Assembly (NCBI GenBank): GCA_039619475.1
Contig: CM077115.1
Location: forward strand, 39,504,444-39,568,443
Source of the DNA: Icerya purchasi
Lineage: Eukaryota > Arthropoda > Insecta > Hemiptera > Monophlebidae
Direction: 5' to 3'
Length of the DNA: 64,000 nt
Positions 51,318-62,187 of the stretch are shown here, piece by piece. Position numbers and translations under genes: made by a program. Numbering within the stretch: the first letter of the stretch is position 1; every line of letters begins with the position of its first letter. The notes below the pieces were generated by a model. It searched no databases. It was not told the origin of the DNA and was given only the letters and a program-made list of their open reading frames with translations.

Positions 51318-54300
51318 TATCTTACCGTGCGCAACAAGGATACCTTTTCCGTCGCGCTATTTTCATCCAACATCGTGGACAGGGGGAGAGGGTATCATTT
51401 CTATCGTTAATGTTCGATATTTTCTCTCGCCTATCGCGCGTTTGCAGAACTACTACCAGTACGCGTAGTCGCAGCAGCAGCAGATCGGCGTACACCTGTT
51501 CGAAGGCAGTGCCTCCGGTTGGCGAACGCGCTAAAAACAAATTCCTAGTAATTGACAGAGAGCGTATGTAGCGTACGACGGCGAAGCGGCGGGGGACACG
51601 TATTATGCGCTTGATGAACAGGCCGCTAATCGCATGCGTATGGGGAGAAGAATATCGCGTTAGGTCATATCGGTAGCGTTTTTCTCGGTAATACGGTATC
51701 GAACAATCTGAAATAGGAAAGTGTTTCTAATGCCGGATACGGTTTATAAGCCACGTACCGATGATGCCGATGGCGGCAGCAACGATAGCCGACCGCAGCT
51801 GCTAGCCGTGGCACATTGATGAAAGGATGCGAGCATACTCTGGGCTGCGGGCAGTTCGCACGATCGCGGCGGTACGTCGCCGCGCCTACGGTATCCGTAT
51901 AACGTAAGTGCGTGTCTCCATTACGGGCGCATTCACGCAAGCACCGCCGGCGCACACCGTACCGCCTTCGAAGAGGTATACACACACACACATAAACGCA
52001 GACGAAAACGCGTCAAGAATTTAGCCAACAGTCCCTCGGCTCTGTACACCATCGTGCTGTCGCATTTTTTCTCGCTCTTTGCGCACCTAGGACGGCTAAG
52101 ATCGTGTACAGTTGTACGGTAGCCAATTCGATAAATTTTCGTGGAAATACGCTCATCAGAGACATCGGTGAAGTTCATCATCCGACCGGGGGGTTCTTAA
52201 GAGAAAGTTCAATTGAAAATGGGGTGTGTCCGTTTAGAAGAAAAGGATAAAGGTCGCTGAGCTCATTTCAGAAAGTAATATGAAAAGTAAGCCATAATGT
52301 TACATTGGACACAGAGTGTGTGTCGTCAGGCATAAGGTGGAAGTAGAAATTTATAGAACTTTTTTTTAGCTCATCCGTCATATAGGCAAACTTCAAACCT
52401 CTTGCTGCAGGAGTTAATCCGAGAAAAAGCAAAATCCAACTGCATTCAGTTCATCACCGGTGGTAGAACATTTTTTCGAAGCCCGATAATTACTGAATGA
52501 TTACAACCATAACTAATCACGGAGAAAAAATGCTCGGAACGGAAGTTGAACGTTCCGGAGAGTTGCGATTTAATTAATAATACACGTACTTAATACACAA
52601 TCACAAGAAAAAGAAAAGAAAAAAAATAGTTGCGATTCGGTATATAATAGTATCTCGCGTCTACGGTCGACAATTTATTTATCATTAATATAGCGAATTC
52701 GAAGCTCGAGAGCGCACGTGGCGTCAAGCTGTTTGCAAACAAGCTTCGAGGAGGTCGTTGTGCAGAATTTTGGGCGACTCGGGAGAAAAAATCGAAATTG
52801 AATGGGCATTTGAAACACTAATCCTTAATCGAATCAAAACTGCTGAATAAATATTTACTTTAACACTCCATTTCCCGCCTCCCGCCGGTCTATTTCGTTT
52901 GAGTTGCTCCGAAGCTGCTGCCGCCGCCGCCACTGTTATCGATAAACGGCTCAGCACCCTCTTGTTTACTTTCAATTATTATTGGAGCTCAACCTCCGGC
53001 ATTCCGCTGATAGAGTTTTTCCGGACCAGCCCCATTCTTCAGCACTAGGTGTATCGGCGTATAAGTGTGAGTGCGGCTTTTTATTTCGACCGACACGGCC
53101 AGAAGGACGAACAAGTATGCAGTTCTCGCGATAAATAAACCTTTGTACAACTTTTGTCGACTCTTACGCAGGAACCTCCCCTTCCATGTAAAATTATATA
53201 CCATTTCTCCCGTTACCATTTACAGAACGATTAATGAATAAAACCAGTTTAAAATTCGATTTTTTTCGCTCCTTTCTTTAAACTTTTTCTTTTCTTCTAG
53301 TTCCAAGTGGCGAAACTTCTCATCTCGTTCGATAATTCTACCTTGCAGCTGTGAGAAATATATTTAATAATTGTCGGCGCGCGCGAATTTTGAAAAACAT
53401 TTGCACCTGAATCATCAAAAGCGAATATAGAAACCATTTAATACATTTATGCTTGAATAATTAGGAAACTTAACGAAGTACTCTTAGTGAATAACTTAAC
53501 AACTTTATCAATATCACAAGTCAAATATCCTCCCCCCAATAATCGACTCTTAGAATACGATCGTATCGGACTACTAAAGTTACCGGATGCTTCGCAAATG
53601 ACTGCATAGATGAGATCAGATCGCCTTTGCGAATCACGAAGTGATGAACGGGAATAATTCGTGACAAGTGCGAAAAGACTAAAGTTGTTTTAAAGAAAAG
53701 AAAACAGACTAGAGAGCTGGTCAAATGTGGCGACGAAGAGGTAAAGAGAAAACGATGAGCAACGCGGAAAATTAGCTGGGGAAGACCATACAGAGTTGGT
53801 TGAAAAGACGAAAGGAATTGCGATTCCTAATCGGAGCGGGATTAGGAGCTAAATTGCCAACCTCGGCGGAGATTCTTGCGATTTATCGGGAAAAATCTCT
53901 TATAATCAATGGTTAAGGATATCGAGGTGTCACCAGAGTATCTCTCCTTTGTAATATGAATATTTTTTTTTCACTTGTCCCTTATTTTTGTAACGAGTAA
54001 GCGGCGTACATCATTGAATTTATTATTGCAAAACCTGGAGTCCGTATCCAGTGTGTGTGTGTGTGTGTGTGTCTAGTCTTACACCATTTCATTCGGGTAC
54101 GAGAAAACCTACCGTGGCCCATTAAGATTCGACAAAGTATTGTTCAATTTTCTGTTTTCAATTCTACGTCAAAAAATAAAAAAATGTGAGCCTACCCCGT
54201 TTTTAAATAAACAAAATGGTCAAAACGTTTTTATTCAGCTGATAAAATCTCAAAAACCAGTGTATTTCTCATTTCTAAATTGCTTCAAAATAAACTCAGA

Positions 54301-55009
54301 AATGGGTGGTCCATGACTTGATTTTTTTATTTCGTTTGTTGTTTTTCCCCTTCCAAGTCCTAAACTATTAAAGTCCGAAATCTTCGCAAATTCACTCTTA
54401 ATTCCTTTCTCTACCGGTACTTTTTATCTGACATCCTCGTTTCATTAATTGACGATATTAACACAGGAAGGCAAGCTTATTTTCGTATATGCCAAGAATT
54501 TCTCTTTATAAAGGAATTTTCCGATTGATTTTCGCGCAGTCTTTTAATTAAAAAATCATACATATACACATCTATATATGTATACAGGTATATTTAAATA
54601 TGAAGATTCTTCTCGCGTTTTCAGCTTACTTCGTAAGGAAATTTTGATGACTTGTAAACGGTTTCAGCCTCCCGGAGTTTTTAAGTATTATTTTTACGTC
54701 TCAGAATAAAAAAAGGTAGGTTCCGGCCACATATCGCAAAAAAAAAAAAAGAAAGAATCTAACAGTGATAATAATAAATAGAACTAGTCGGTTCTTTGAG
54801 ACACGACACTTCACACGTATATAAAGATTATATAGAGATTATATAGAGATTAGAAGCACAAGATAATTCAATAACTCTCGTTGGACGAGTCAAAAATAAT
54901 AAAAATAATAATAATAATAAAAGAAAAAAAGTACTTTTTATTAAAAAATAAGACGCTTTCATTTGCTAGTTTTGATAAATTCAAGAAATCTGTTGTCACT
55001 TAATCTCCC

Positions 55010-55240
55010 CGGACCTTATTGTGCCACCCTTTATATCCCCGTCCATCTTTATTGTTCCGATCCTTAGTTCTTTTATTCTATCAATATCTGACACCGAGTT
55101 TATATATCAAATTGATTCTCCTCGCTCATAACCTCAGACGTGCCCAAGGAAAACAGAAGAAAAAGGAACAAGCAGATTTTCCGAGATTAGTCATTCTCAG
55201 TTTCGACACATCATATCCTAAAATACTAGAACTGTGATCC
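55010..55240 (+). mobile_element. LINE fragment related to the 21.2-kb copy
   Basis: About 75 bp around 55055-55130 match 21190-21270 by eye (shared TTAGTTCTTTTAT or close, ATCAATATNTGACACCGAG, then GATTCTCCTCGCTC versus GATCGTTCTCCCTCG). No domain can be read in so short a piece. Confidence 0.5.
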
Positions 55241-56183
55241 TTTACACTCCGTTTGTAACATTCAGACATTATAGTTCATATTTTTTATTGTTCTATATAG
55301 AATAGCTTTTTCATCCGCGTATGGAAATTTTTAAAAAGATGAATATATACTAGATCACATTTGAGATGCTTCAAATGGGAGCGCAACAGGAACATCCGAA
55401 AAAGAAAAAAAAATCGTAATCCGCGAAATAATATTAAAATATTTTTCAGCTAAGCTTAGCATAATCGATATTTCGGATGTAATGATTTTGAGGAGCTGAT
55501 TCTTCCCTAATTTTACATTATACCGGTTATTGAACAGTGTAACGATGACGCTTATCGGATTTGAAAAATTTCGTATTCTTCTAAACATGAGTCGACGGTA
55601 ATACATCTTCGGAGGTCTCTAACACACATGGAAAGGCGTCAAGTTGCGAAGACAACGAAATTTTTATAGAGCGCACGTCGCGGTAAATCCAAGGAATCCG
55701 AGAAATCCGAAAAAATCGAATAATTTTTCTCGCAACAATTGGTATTTAATTTATTTTTTTATAACGGACTCGCGAGCTCTTTAACGGCGTAAAGGAGAAT
55801 GAAACTACATAACGAATAACAAATTGTAAATACATAAAAATGAGGATACATTTATAATTAAAAATTACCGACACGATTGAAACTAGTCAGCTGTTTTTAA
55901 TCATACTCATTCTCATTTTTATATATGTATATATGTTTTATATTCCCCTTATAAAGTACTATGCGTATAGAGTTTGTTGCTGCTATGGAACGCCGGAAAA
56001 GTCTAGACAATTAAGGGAAAAAAACTATATAGTCAGTTGATAATCTCAACGAGGGGTAAACCGGAAAGATCAAAAATCGCAGTTACCCGAAAATACGTTT
56101 AAGACTTAATTTTCGAGAATGACATCAACACTCTTTCGCTGGAACCATAAAGTATCGGAATAAAAATGTAATAACACACTTAC

Positions 56184-56195
56184 CTGATACGTTTC
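56184..56195 (-). CDS. Lim1: Candidate 12-nt Lim1 microexon
   Basis: The exon at 50848-51156 starts two bases into a codon, so the exon upstream must end in phase 1. At 56183 the minus strand has a near-perfect donor, TCAG|GTAAGTG. In the frame this donor requires, a TGA lies only 43 nt upstream of it. The only AG between that stop and the donor is TTTTAG at 56196-56197, preceded by a CT-rich tract. If the donor is used in this frame, the exon must therefore be the 12 nt GAAACGTATCAG. It would encode (G)NVS(D) and read on as NVSDSVGFSGSEDEDD. Its phase is 1-1, so inclusion or skipping changes the protein by four residues without a shift. The splice logic is seen in sequence; actual use is inferred. 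Confidence 0.5.
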
Positions 56196-56659
56196 CTAAA
56201 AGCGAAAAAGTGTCCAACAGGGCCGGGGGGATTCAACTTGTTTAGCTGGAGATGCCCGCACTGGGCCCAAAAAACGTTCCCGCAGACAAGTCAAGCTGTT
56301 TTTTGTTTTTTTTTTTTTTTTTTTGTCTTTTTCTACGATTAAAACTTTACAAAAATGTAAAGTTCTCTTGCTCGTAATAGATTTGAGAACGCGAGATCAC
56401 TGTTCGCTATAGTTAATCGCGGGCCAAGTATCAGAAATACTACCGGGGATCTTTCTTTGTTCCATTTTTCTTATCCTACGTTATTATAATTAATTGTTCT
56501 ATCGATTATTTCAGCTCGACATTTGTTAGTAACTTTTAAAATTTATTTCTGGTTACTTCTATCGGAATAAAGTTTATCGCATTAGTAGGTGGTCGAGTTT
56601 TCCCGCCGTGCCCAAAATTCAATTAAAATGACTTGAAATTAAAAAATTCGTTTCTGGAA

Positions 56660-56765
56660 TGAAATTCGAACCCATCATCATAAAACACACACAACCCTTA
56701 TGTAAATTCTCTTTGGACGGTTAGCTCAAGTCCGAATAACCGGTCTATCCACCTCGTAGCTAATC
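56660..56765 (-). mobile_element. Possible second, distinct tRNA-like SINE head
   Basis: On the minus strand TTAGCTACGAGGTGG (A-box-like) is followed by GGTTATTCGGACTTGAGC and, about 75 nt on, by GATGGGTTCGAATTTC (B-box-like). The A-to-B spacing is long for a tRNA and no second copy was found, so this is tentative. Confidence 0.3.
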
Positions 56766-59120
56766 TAACCGTAATTGTAATAAAACAGTATTTCTCGATT
56801 AAAAGTTCAGAATAGAATCAGAATTCTATTCCGTACGGTCCTTTTTTTTTTTTGATAATTATATTCTTCCGGATATGGTAAATCGGGTTAACTTTAGTCT
56901 ACTGAATTACTTTTTAGTCGAGTCTTTTTTTCGTTTCTTCGTTATTTTCTCTTGTTTTACGTTCCGTCTAATCGGTAAAATTTTCACGACTGCCATTCGT
57001 CGCGATTTTTTGCGAATTTTAAATGAACATCAAACGAGACGTATTAGTCTCGATTATTTCAATGTATAGAAAAAGTAAAGTCCACTATATCCTTGATTGT
57101 CCCATGGATCGTGAAGGTTCATGCATACCAAGCCCGTAGGAGGAACTTGAAAATGTAGCTTAACTCTGCGACTCGATTTATAATATTTTATTACGAGAGA
57201 AATCGAGAAAAACCCAACGACGTCTGAGTAATTCTGTAAAATTACCCCGGCGGGAGCTTCGTATGATCTCGACATGGAAACGTGCGATTTAGAAAGTCGG
57301 AATTTTTCGTATTCTGACAGAGTCTACACGGCAGGTTAATAGTAGAGGCCGGCCGGTAGAGCAGATTACTTATCAAGTGTTCGTTGGTGAGAACAAGTGG
57401 ACGGCTTTTCAGCGGAATCCGGTGAAGACGGGTGCAATGGTTCGGAACTATTGGAAGTTTGGCGAACGCGTCGAAATTCGGAAAACGGGCCCGCGTCCTC
57501 ATTGTTCGTGGTAATTTCCGCATCGATGATAATTTTTACGTCGAATAACAACAACGTCGAGAATTCGAATAAGGTCGAATAGCACGAAACAAGTCATCGG
57601 AAAGAAAAGGCTCTCTCCACTTGTGTCCGCGCCGAGAAGAATCCAGATAGATATCTCACCGAGGCCTCACACGACACTCTCCGGGCAGATAATGTTAATC
57701 ATTCCGGTAGCGCCGAAGCCGAATCGTGGCACTCGTTCGCCGAGCGAGGTTCGCTCGAAGTGGCCAGGCACCTCATGTCGGAGAAGGTTCTGTCAACCGT
57801 TCTCGGCGCTATTTACGCTGTCGCGGTGTGTGAAGAAAAATAAAAAAAAAAAGAGAGAAAAAAAAAGGTAAAAAGTAGCTGAATCAAAGATGAAACACAC
57901 AGCTCGTACACACAACCCCCGTCGCTCAACGACAAAGAGGCTGACTCCCGAGACTCGATCGTCAACATGAAAGGACCCGCAGCCTGCCTGACAACCTGAC
58001 CGCGCTGCTACTCTTAAAATTTACTCGCTTTATCCCTCTACCGACCGCCCTGCCGAATTCAAACGTCGTCTCGTACAGTTTGTGGTCGAGCGCGAAAATA
58101 GAGTGTCGGATATCTCGAGACAGAGTTGTCAAAAAGCCAAACGGTACAAAAAAAAAATAACCGCTCAAAGAATATTACCCCGTTTCTTTGACGATTTCGG
58201 ATTCCGGATTCCGGATTTCGGATTTCGTTTTCCGATTAAAGAATTTTACATCGTATCTCTTTTCTATCTTTTCCCAGAAAACGTCGACGACCGCTTTCAC
58301 AGACAGCGCTCAGCGAAAATAGACGAATGTAAAGATGATTAAAGAGAGTCCTGTCGGCAAACAGATCCCGCCTCCTCGCCGGAGCAGAATATTACAAATT
58401 GGCCGCGTTAAATAATACCTACTACGCCTATATAAGCTCATCTCGTATAAGAATTACGCATAGTGGTGATTTCGGGAACCGGTTCGTTCGCAGGTGATGC
58501 AGAAACTTAACTGAAAAATTACGATAATTGTATAAATTATACGGCGATTATTATATAGGTATACGAATAATTAGGATTATAATATAAAGTTCCTCTATTC
58601 TGAGTGACCTATTCGAATTTTTCAACGTGCAATATTAGATAGGATACGGGAAAATATCAGAATAAAAAATCGGTTTAAAAAGCCTCTACTAGATTGTATA
58701 TTATTGTTAAGCGCTTAATTCGTTCGTCAACACGCTTTATAATATAAACGCGTATTGGATGCCAGTCAACCGCGTGGCTCACTTATTAATTTCTCTTCGG
58801 AAAATATTTAGTTATACTTTTATTTAATCTCAACTATTACGAGCATTAGCGTAATGAGGCAGCGATGATTGTGCAAGCTCGGTCAGAATTTTGTTAATTA
58901 AAAATACCGAAAATTACCCCCTCAGAGGTAATAATTTAAAATTATGTCTTTCCTAAATTCGCTGTTATTTTATTTTATTTCTTTTTCGGCCACACCAGTC
59001 TCTCTACCGGTTTATCGTGTATGTTTTTTATCATTCTCCGCGAAAACCAGACCTCGGCAGGGAACAGATACTCTGAGAAATTGTAACTCATCGGTTGACG
59101 ATGGAATATTATTACTAAAC

Positions 59121-59121
59121 A

Positions 59122-59164
<43 letters not shown>
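59121..59164 (+). repeat. (TC)n microsatellite
   Basis: About 22 uninterrupted TC dinucleotides. Confidence 0.95.
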
Positions 59165-59167
<3 letters not shown>

Positions 59168-59209
59168 ATTGTCGCATTACCGTTCGATTTGGTGGCGCAT
59201 TTCGAGCAA

Positions 59210-59275
59210 AAAGTAAGTCCCAAACCCTTGATAAGGTATCGCGGATTGTGAAATTAAGCTTTTCATAATGTACAT
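59210..59275 (-). mobile_element. tRNA-derived SINE, copy D, 3' fragment
   Basis: On the minus strand about 65 bp match the SINE 3' end (AAAAGCTTAATT, then GGGACTTACTTTTTG). Upstream sequence diverges, so this is a truncated or badly decayed copy. It lies next to a (TC)n microsatellite. Confidence 0.6.
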
Positions 59276-59545
59276 AATAATAGTTCGCACAGTTCATACT
59301 AATATATGCTTATTCCAGAATAGGCATCCTTATTCTGCGCACATTATCTCTGTGAAATCTTTGACTATCCCCCTCAAATTCCAATAGCTTCTACTGATAA
59401 GAGATTTTTTTTTTTTCATAATTTTTTTTTTCTATCGGTCGTCGTTTTTGAACTATTCTCATTCCACTCGATGTGTAATGGGTTTAATTAATTATGGTCG
59501 CAATTTTATCATTAAATAGAGATATTTACAACTCATCGTTTTAAA

Positions 59546-59683
59546 ATATAATAAATAAATTACACTAATATGAAAGAATTAATATGTATACAACTCAACA
59601 CGTATCAATGCTTCATGAATGATCAACAACGTGTTGAGTTATATAAATATCAATTGTTTCATATTATTATTTATTATATGTCG
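59546..59683. repeat. Foldback (inverted repeat) element
   Basis: Inner arms 59570-59603 and 59629-59662 are near-perfect inverted copies (ATGAAAGAATTAATATGTAT versus the inverse ATGAAACAATTGATATTTAT, then ACTCAACACGT in both). AT-rich outer extensions continue to about 59546 and 59683. A stem of more than 30 bp with a 25-nt loop is expected. Confidence 0.7.
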
Positions 59684-60005
59684 TAATTTAAGTTCGTTCA
59701 TTTTTTTTTATTTTTTTTTTTCTATTATTCGCAGTTTAGTTTAATATCAAAAATGAACAACAAAGTTTGTATTTTCAGGACTAACGTTTGAGATTTATTC
59801 TTAATTTATTTAATCGACCTGAATTATTTGTTCTATTTGTTTTAAAATTCTGTCCCCAGAGCAGGTGTATAAATTTTTAATCTTGGTCGATTTTTCTGTA
59901 ATAGCCTGATACGAGTCGTGCGCCTACACGCCTGATTTTAGTTTCTAATAAATATACAATTACCGATGGAAAACGAAAGAAGTTATTTCCGTAAGTTAAC
60001 TGACT

Positions 60006-60061
60006 TTTTATTTTTATTTATTTTTATTTATTTTTATTTATTTTTATTTTTTTTTTTTTTT
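60006..60061 (+). repeat. (TTTTATTTA)n and poly-T
   Basis: Tandem 9-mers of TTTTATTTA (TTTTTATTTATTTTTATTTA) ending in a T13 run. Confidence 0.9.
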
Positions 60062-60298
60062 CCAGAAGTTAAGGGAAATCCTAACGCTGTAATTTTGCAA
60101 CACAGCTAATTGTTGCGTTCACTCGCCTCTATAATAGCCATCAACGGAAAAAGTTTTTAAATTTTCCGAATTATTCTTTCCTTTTCCTCCTTATTTTCAC
60201 ATACTCCGGTCGTTCAAAATAGAGCGTTAAAACGCAACACCCGAAGCGGCTTACGAGCTGACTCGACAGTTTTCTACTATAGAAAGACGACAGTCTCA

Positions 60299-60304
60299 TT
60301 TATT
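60299..60304 (-). terminator. Polyadenylation signal overlapping the stop region of the 60.3-kb gene
   Basis: AATAAA on the minus strand begins two nucleotides after the TGA stop at 60306-60308. A T-rich stretch (GTCGTCTTTCT) follows within 25 nt, as expected downstream of a cleavage site. Confidence 0.45.
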
Positions 60305-60305
60305 T

Positions 60306-60899
60306 TCATCGCATAACATTGTCGTCCGAACGAAAGTAACAATAAAGAATGATCAAGTTTAAAATAGTAGACAAAAAGATTAGAACGACTCCGAACTGTA
60401 TCACGGTATTTATCCTTTCCGAGTACTGTTCGATACTCAGCTGCCGGTCAGAATTATTGTCCTGCTGAATCGAAGTATCTTCTTCGCACACCTGTTGTCG
60501 CCATTCAAAATCTTCACTTTCAACATCCGCGTAGTAGTACTGGTCATACTCGGTGGTACAGACGTCATCAGCAAGCTGTAGCGGATCATGGTAATACGAC
60601 GAAGCGTATTCTTTAACAACATCGTGGTCGTTCGCTGAAAACATCGCGCTATTTGCTTTTTTTCGCGTTAAATTCGCTTCTTCGTGAACATCCGGACGGT
60701 TGTAAATCCGCAGGCGCGAACCATCGATACCACCACAACATCGTAAATTGCTACTTCGGTACCGAGATGAATTCGGTGACGAAATGTCACTTCGTTGTTC
60801 GGTGAAATCCGACTGAAACTGATCGGTATCGTTCCGAATTCGACGCGTTGTTGAAAAATTATCAAAATCGGCTGTTACATTTCGAAACGGTTTGATTGC
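60306..60899 (-). CDS. Terminal exon of an unrecognised single-pass membrane protein
   Basis: This is the longest open frame in the window by a wide margin. It is open up to 61070, but a strong minus-strand acceptor (CT-rich tract ending CCCCGCAG) stands just before 60899, so I take the exon as starting there with AIKPFRNVTADF. It encodes about 197 residues. They comprise a polar Arg/Ser/Asn-rich part, a CCGG motif, and a Tyr/Asp/Glu-rich segment (YDQYYYADVESEDFEW). One hydrophobic helix (about 25 residues, from TVIQFGVVLIF to LYCYF) then precedes an eight-residue tail. The topology suggests a tail-anchored or type I membrane protein. AATAAA starts two bases after the TGA, so the 3' UTR would be very short. 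A possible upstream donor (ACACAG|GTAAGG at 62408) joins in phase 0 but its exon is unproven. I do not recognise the family. It could also be one uninterrupted 254-residue frame starting at 61070. Confidence 0.6.
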   Translation of the reverse strand, partial: AIKPFRNVTADFDNFSTTRRIRNDTDQFQSDFTEQRSDISSPNSSRYRSSNLRCCGGIDGSRLRIYNRPDVHEEANLTRKKANSAMFSANDHDVVKEYASSYYHDPLQLADDVCTTEYDQYYYADVESEDFEWRQQVCEEDTSIQQDNNSDRQLSIEQYSERINTVIQFGVVLIFLSTILNLIILYCYFRSDDNVMR

Positions 60900-61437
60900 C
60901 TGCGGGGAGTGGAAGAAAAAACGGTCGTGACGTCGGTTTGGCAAGTCAGCCAGAAGCATCCGATGATGCAGGAATATTAGTTGCGAAAAAAAAGCGCACA
61001 TCGGGTAAATTTGAACGATCATTTCGAATTTTTTACACAAGTCTTCTCGCGTTACTATCGCCCGGGACATTTGTTAAAATACAGCCTAGCTAGTAAAACT
61101 TATTATTTCTCGAATAAATCCAAAAATCGACACGGCATTTTATGTCGAAAAAAGCTTATTAATAACACGATATAATTTCTTTATTAATTTCTTGCCGCCA
61201 TATTAGGCTTTAATGAATGACAACAATTACAAGTGAAATTTTGAATAAAAATAATATCTTCTCTCTCTCGATCCCAAATAATTTTAATTGAAATAGGCAA
61301 AGTGGTTTTTTAACAGCTGTACTAACTGAAAAATTTCTATACCAACGACGCCTGGTGATAATGCGGTAAAGGTAATAAATTAATTTTCAAAAAACCTTTA
61401 ATCAGATTTATTTAAATACCGTACATACACGCAACAC

Positions 61438-61468
<31 letters not shown>

Positions 61469-61481
61469 GTGTGCGTGTGTA

Positions 61482-61940
61482 TTATTATTATTATTACATT
61501 AGAAGGTACAGGCGCCGGCTGCTCAAACGGGCCATATGCGCCCGGGGAACGGAAGGGATACTAAATTGAATTTAGGAGGTTGAGGGAATGAAGGAATTGG
61601 AACGCACTGCGGATATGACACGGAGAATCAGCTAGGAGTTGTGATAAGGAAGGGGGGAGGCCATGCTGGGCTCTAAGTGCTATAAGGGAATGACAAGATG
61701 TTAGTAAATGGGGAATGGAAAGCTGGGTTCTTTGGCAAAAGGGACAAAGAGGGGGATCGGTGCGTCGAAGGAGATACGAATGGGTCAAGCGGGAGCGGGA
61801 AATCATAAGTCTGATAAGAATAATATTTTTCTTCCTTGACCGGAATGGAAGGGGGATCTGAAATAGAGGATCAGGTTTAACAAGGAAACGGTTTTTTGGT
61901 TGACTAGAACTCCATACTTGTTCCCAGGATTTAATGTATA
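61482..61940 (-). mobile_element. 5'-truncated LINE 3' end with TAA tail
   Basis: From about 61940 on the minus strand the frame reads SWEQVWSSSQPKNRFLVKP and then RKKNIILIRLMISRSRLTHS. A Cys/His motif follows (CPFCQRTQLSIPHLLTSC; C-x2-C-x8-H-x4-C), the usual C-terminus of RNase-H-bearing LINEs. After the stop at 61561 come a GC-rich 3' UTR and a (TAA)n tail at about 61482-61500. The copy is relatively fresh: about 100 residues are readable without a break. The 81-codon open frame here is this ORF end, not a host gene. Confidence 0.85.
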
Positions 61941-62016
61941 TATTACGTACAATATAATGTACTGAAATTGCCTTTTCATAATTTTCCTATATTATTTTCG
62001 GATTTTGCTAGCTTTC

Positions 62017-62187
62017 TTTAATATATTTAATATGTTTAATATATTTAATATATTTAATATATTTAATATGTTTAATATATTTAATATATTTAATATATTT
62101 AATATGTTTAATATATTTAATATATTTAATATATTTAATATATTTAATATATTTAATATATTTGATATATTTGATATATTTAATATA
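62017..62187 (+). repeat. 9-bp satellite (TTTAATATA), 19 units with higher-order pattern
   Basis: Nineteen 9-bp units without slippage. The variant TTTAATATG sits at units 2, 6 and 10 (62026, 62062, 62098), exactly 36 bp apart. TTTGATATA occupies units 17 and 18. Open frames on both strands here (ILN and IFN repeats) are by-products of the 9-bp period. Confidence 0.95.

Larger units (their letters stand above)
51157..56183 (-). other. Lim1 intron, 5.0 kb if the microexon is used
   Basis: Contains a CG-rich stretch (51.3-52.2 kb) without a coherent frame, a GT run (about 54052), and the LINE fragment at 55.0 kb. I searched it for LIM-domain Cys/His signatures and found none. Confidence 0.6.
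56196..60298. other. Non-coding; CG-rich block at 57.3-58.4 kb
   Basis: No LIM-domain exon found. The 57.3-58.4 kb block is CG-rich and contains a GATTCCG/GATTTCG short tandem repeat near 58195 and TATATAAGC near 58430. It could be a promoter or enhancer, but no transcript start can be assigned. Confidence 0.45.

Noticed and set aside
51665..51991. 108-codon minus-strand frame in CG-rich DNA upstream of the Lim1 linker exon
   Set aside because: Arg/Cys/Pro-rich translation typical of CG-rich non-coding DNA, with no LIM signature and no splice fit to the linker exon.
61561..61806. 81-codon frame with a zinc-finger-like motif as a host gene
   Set aside because: It is the C-terminal Cys/His motif of a LINE followed by a TAA tail.
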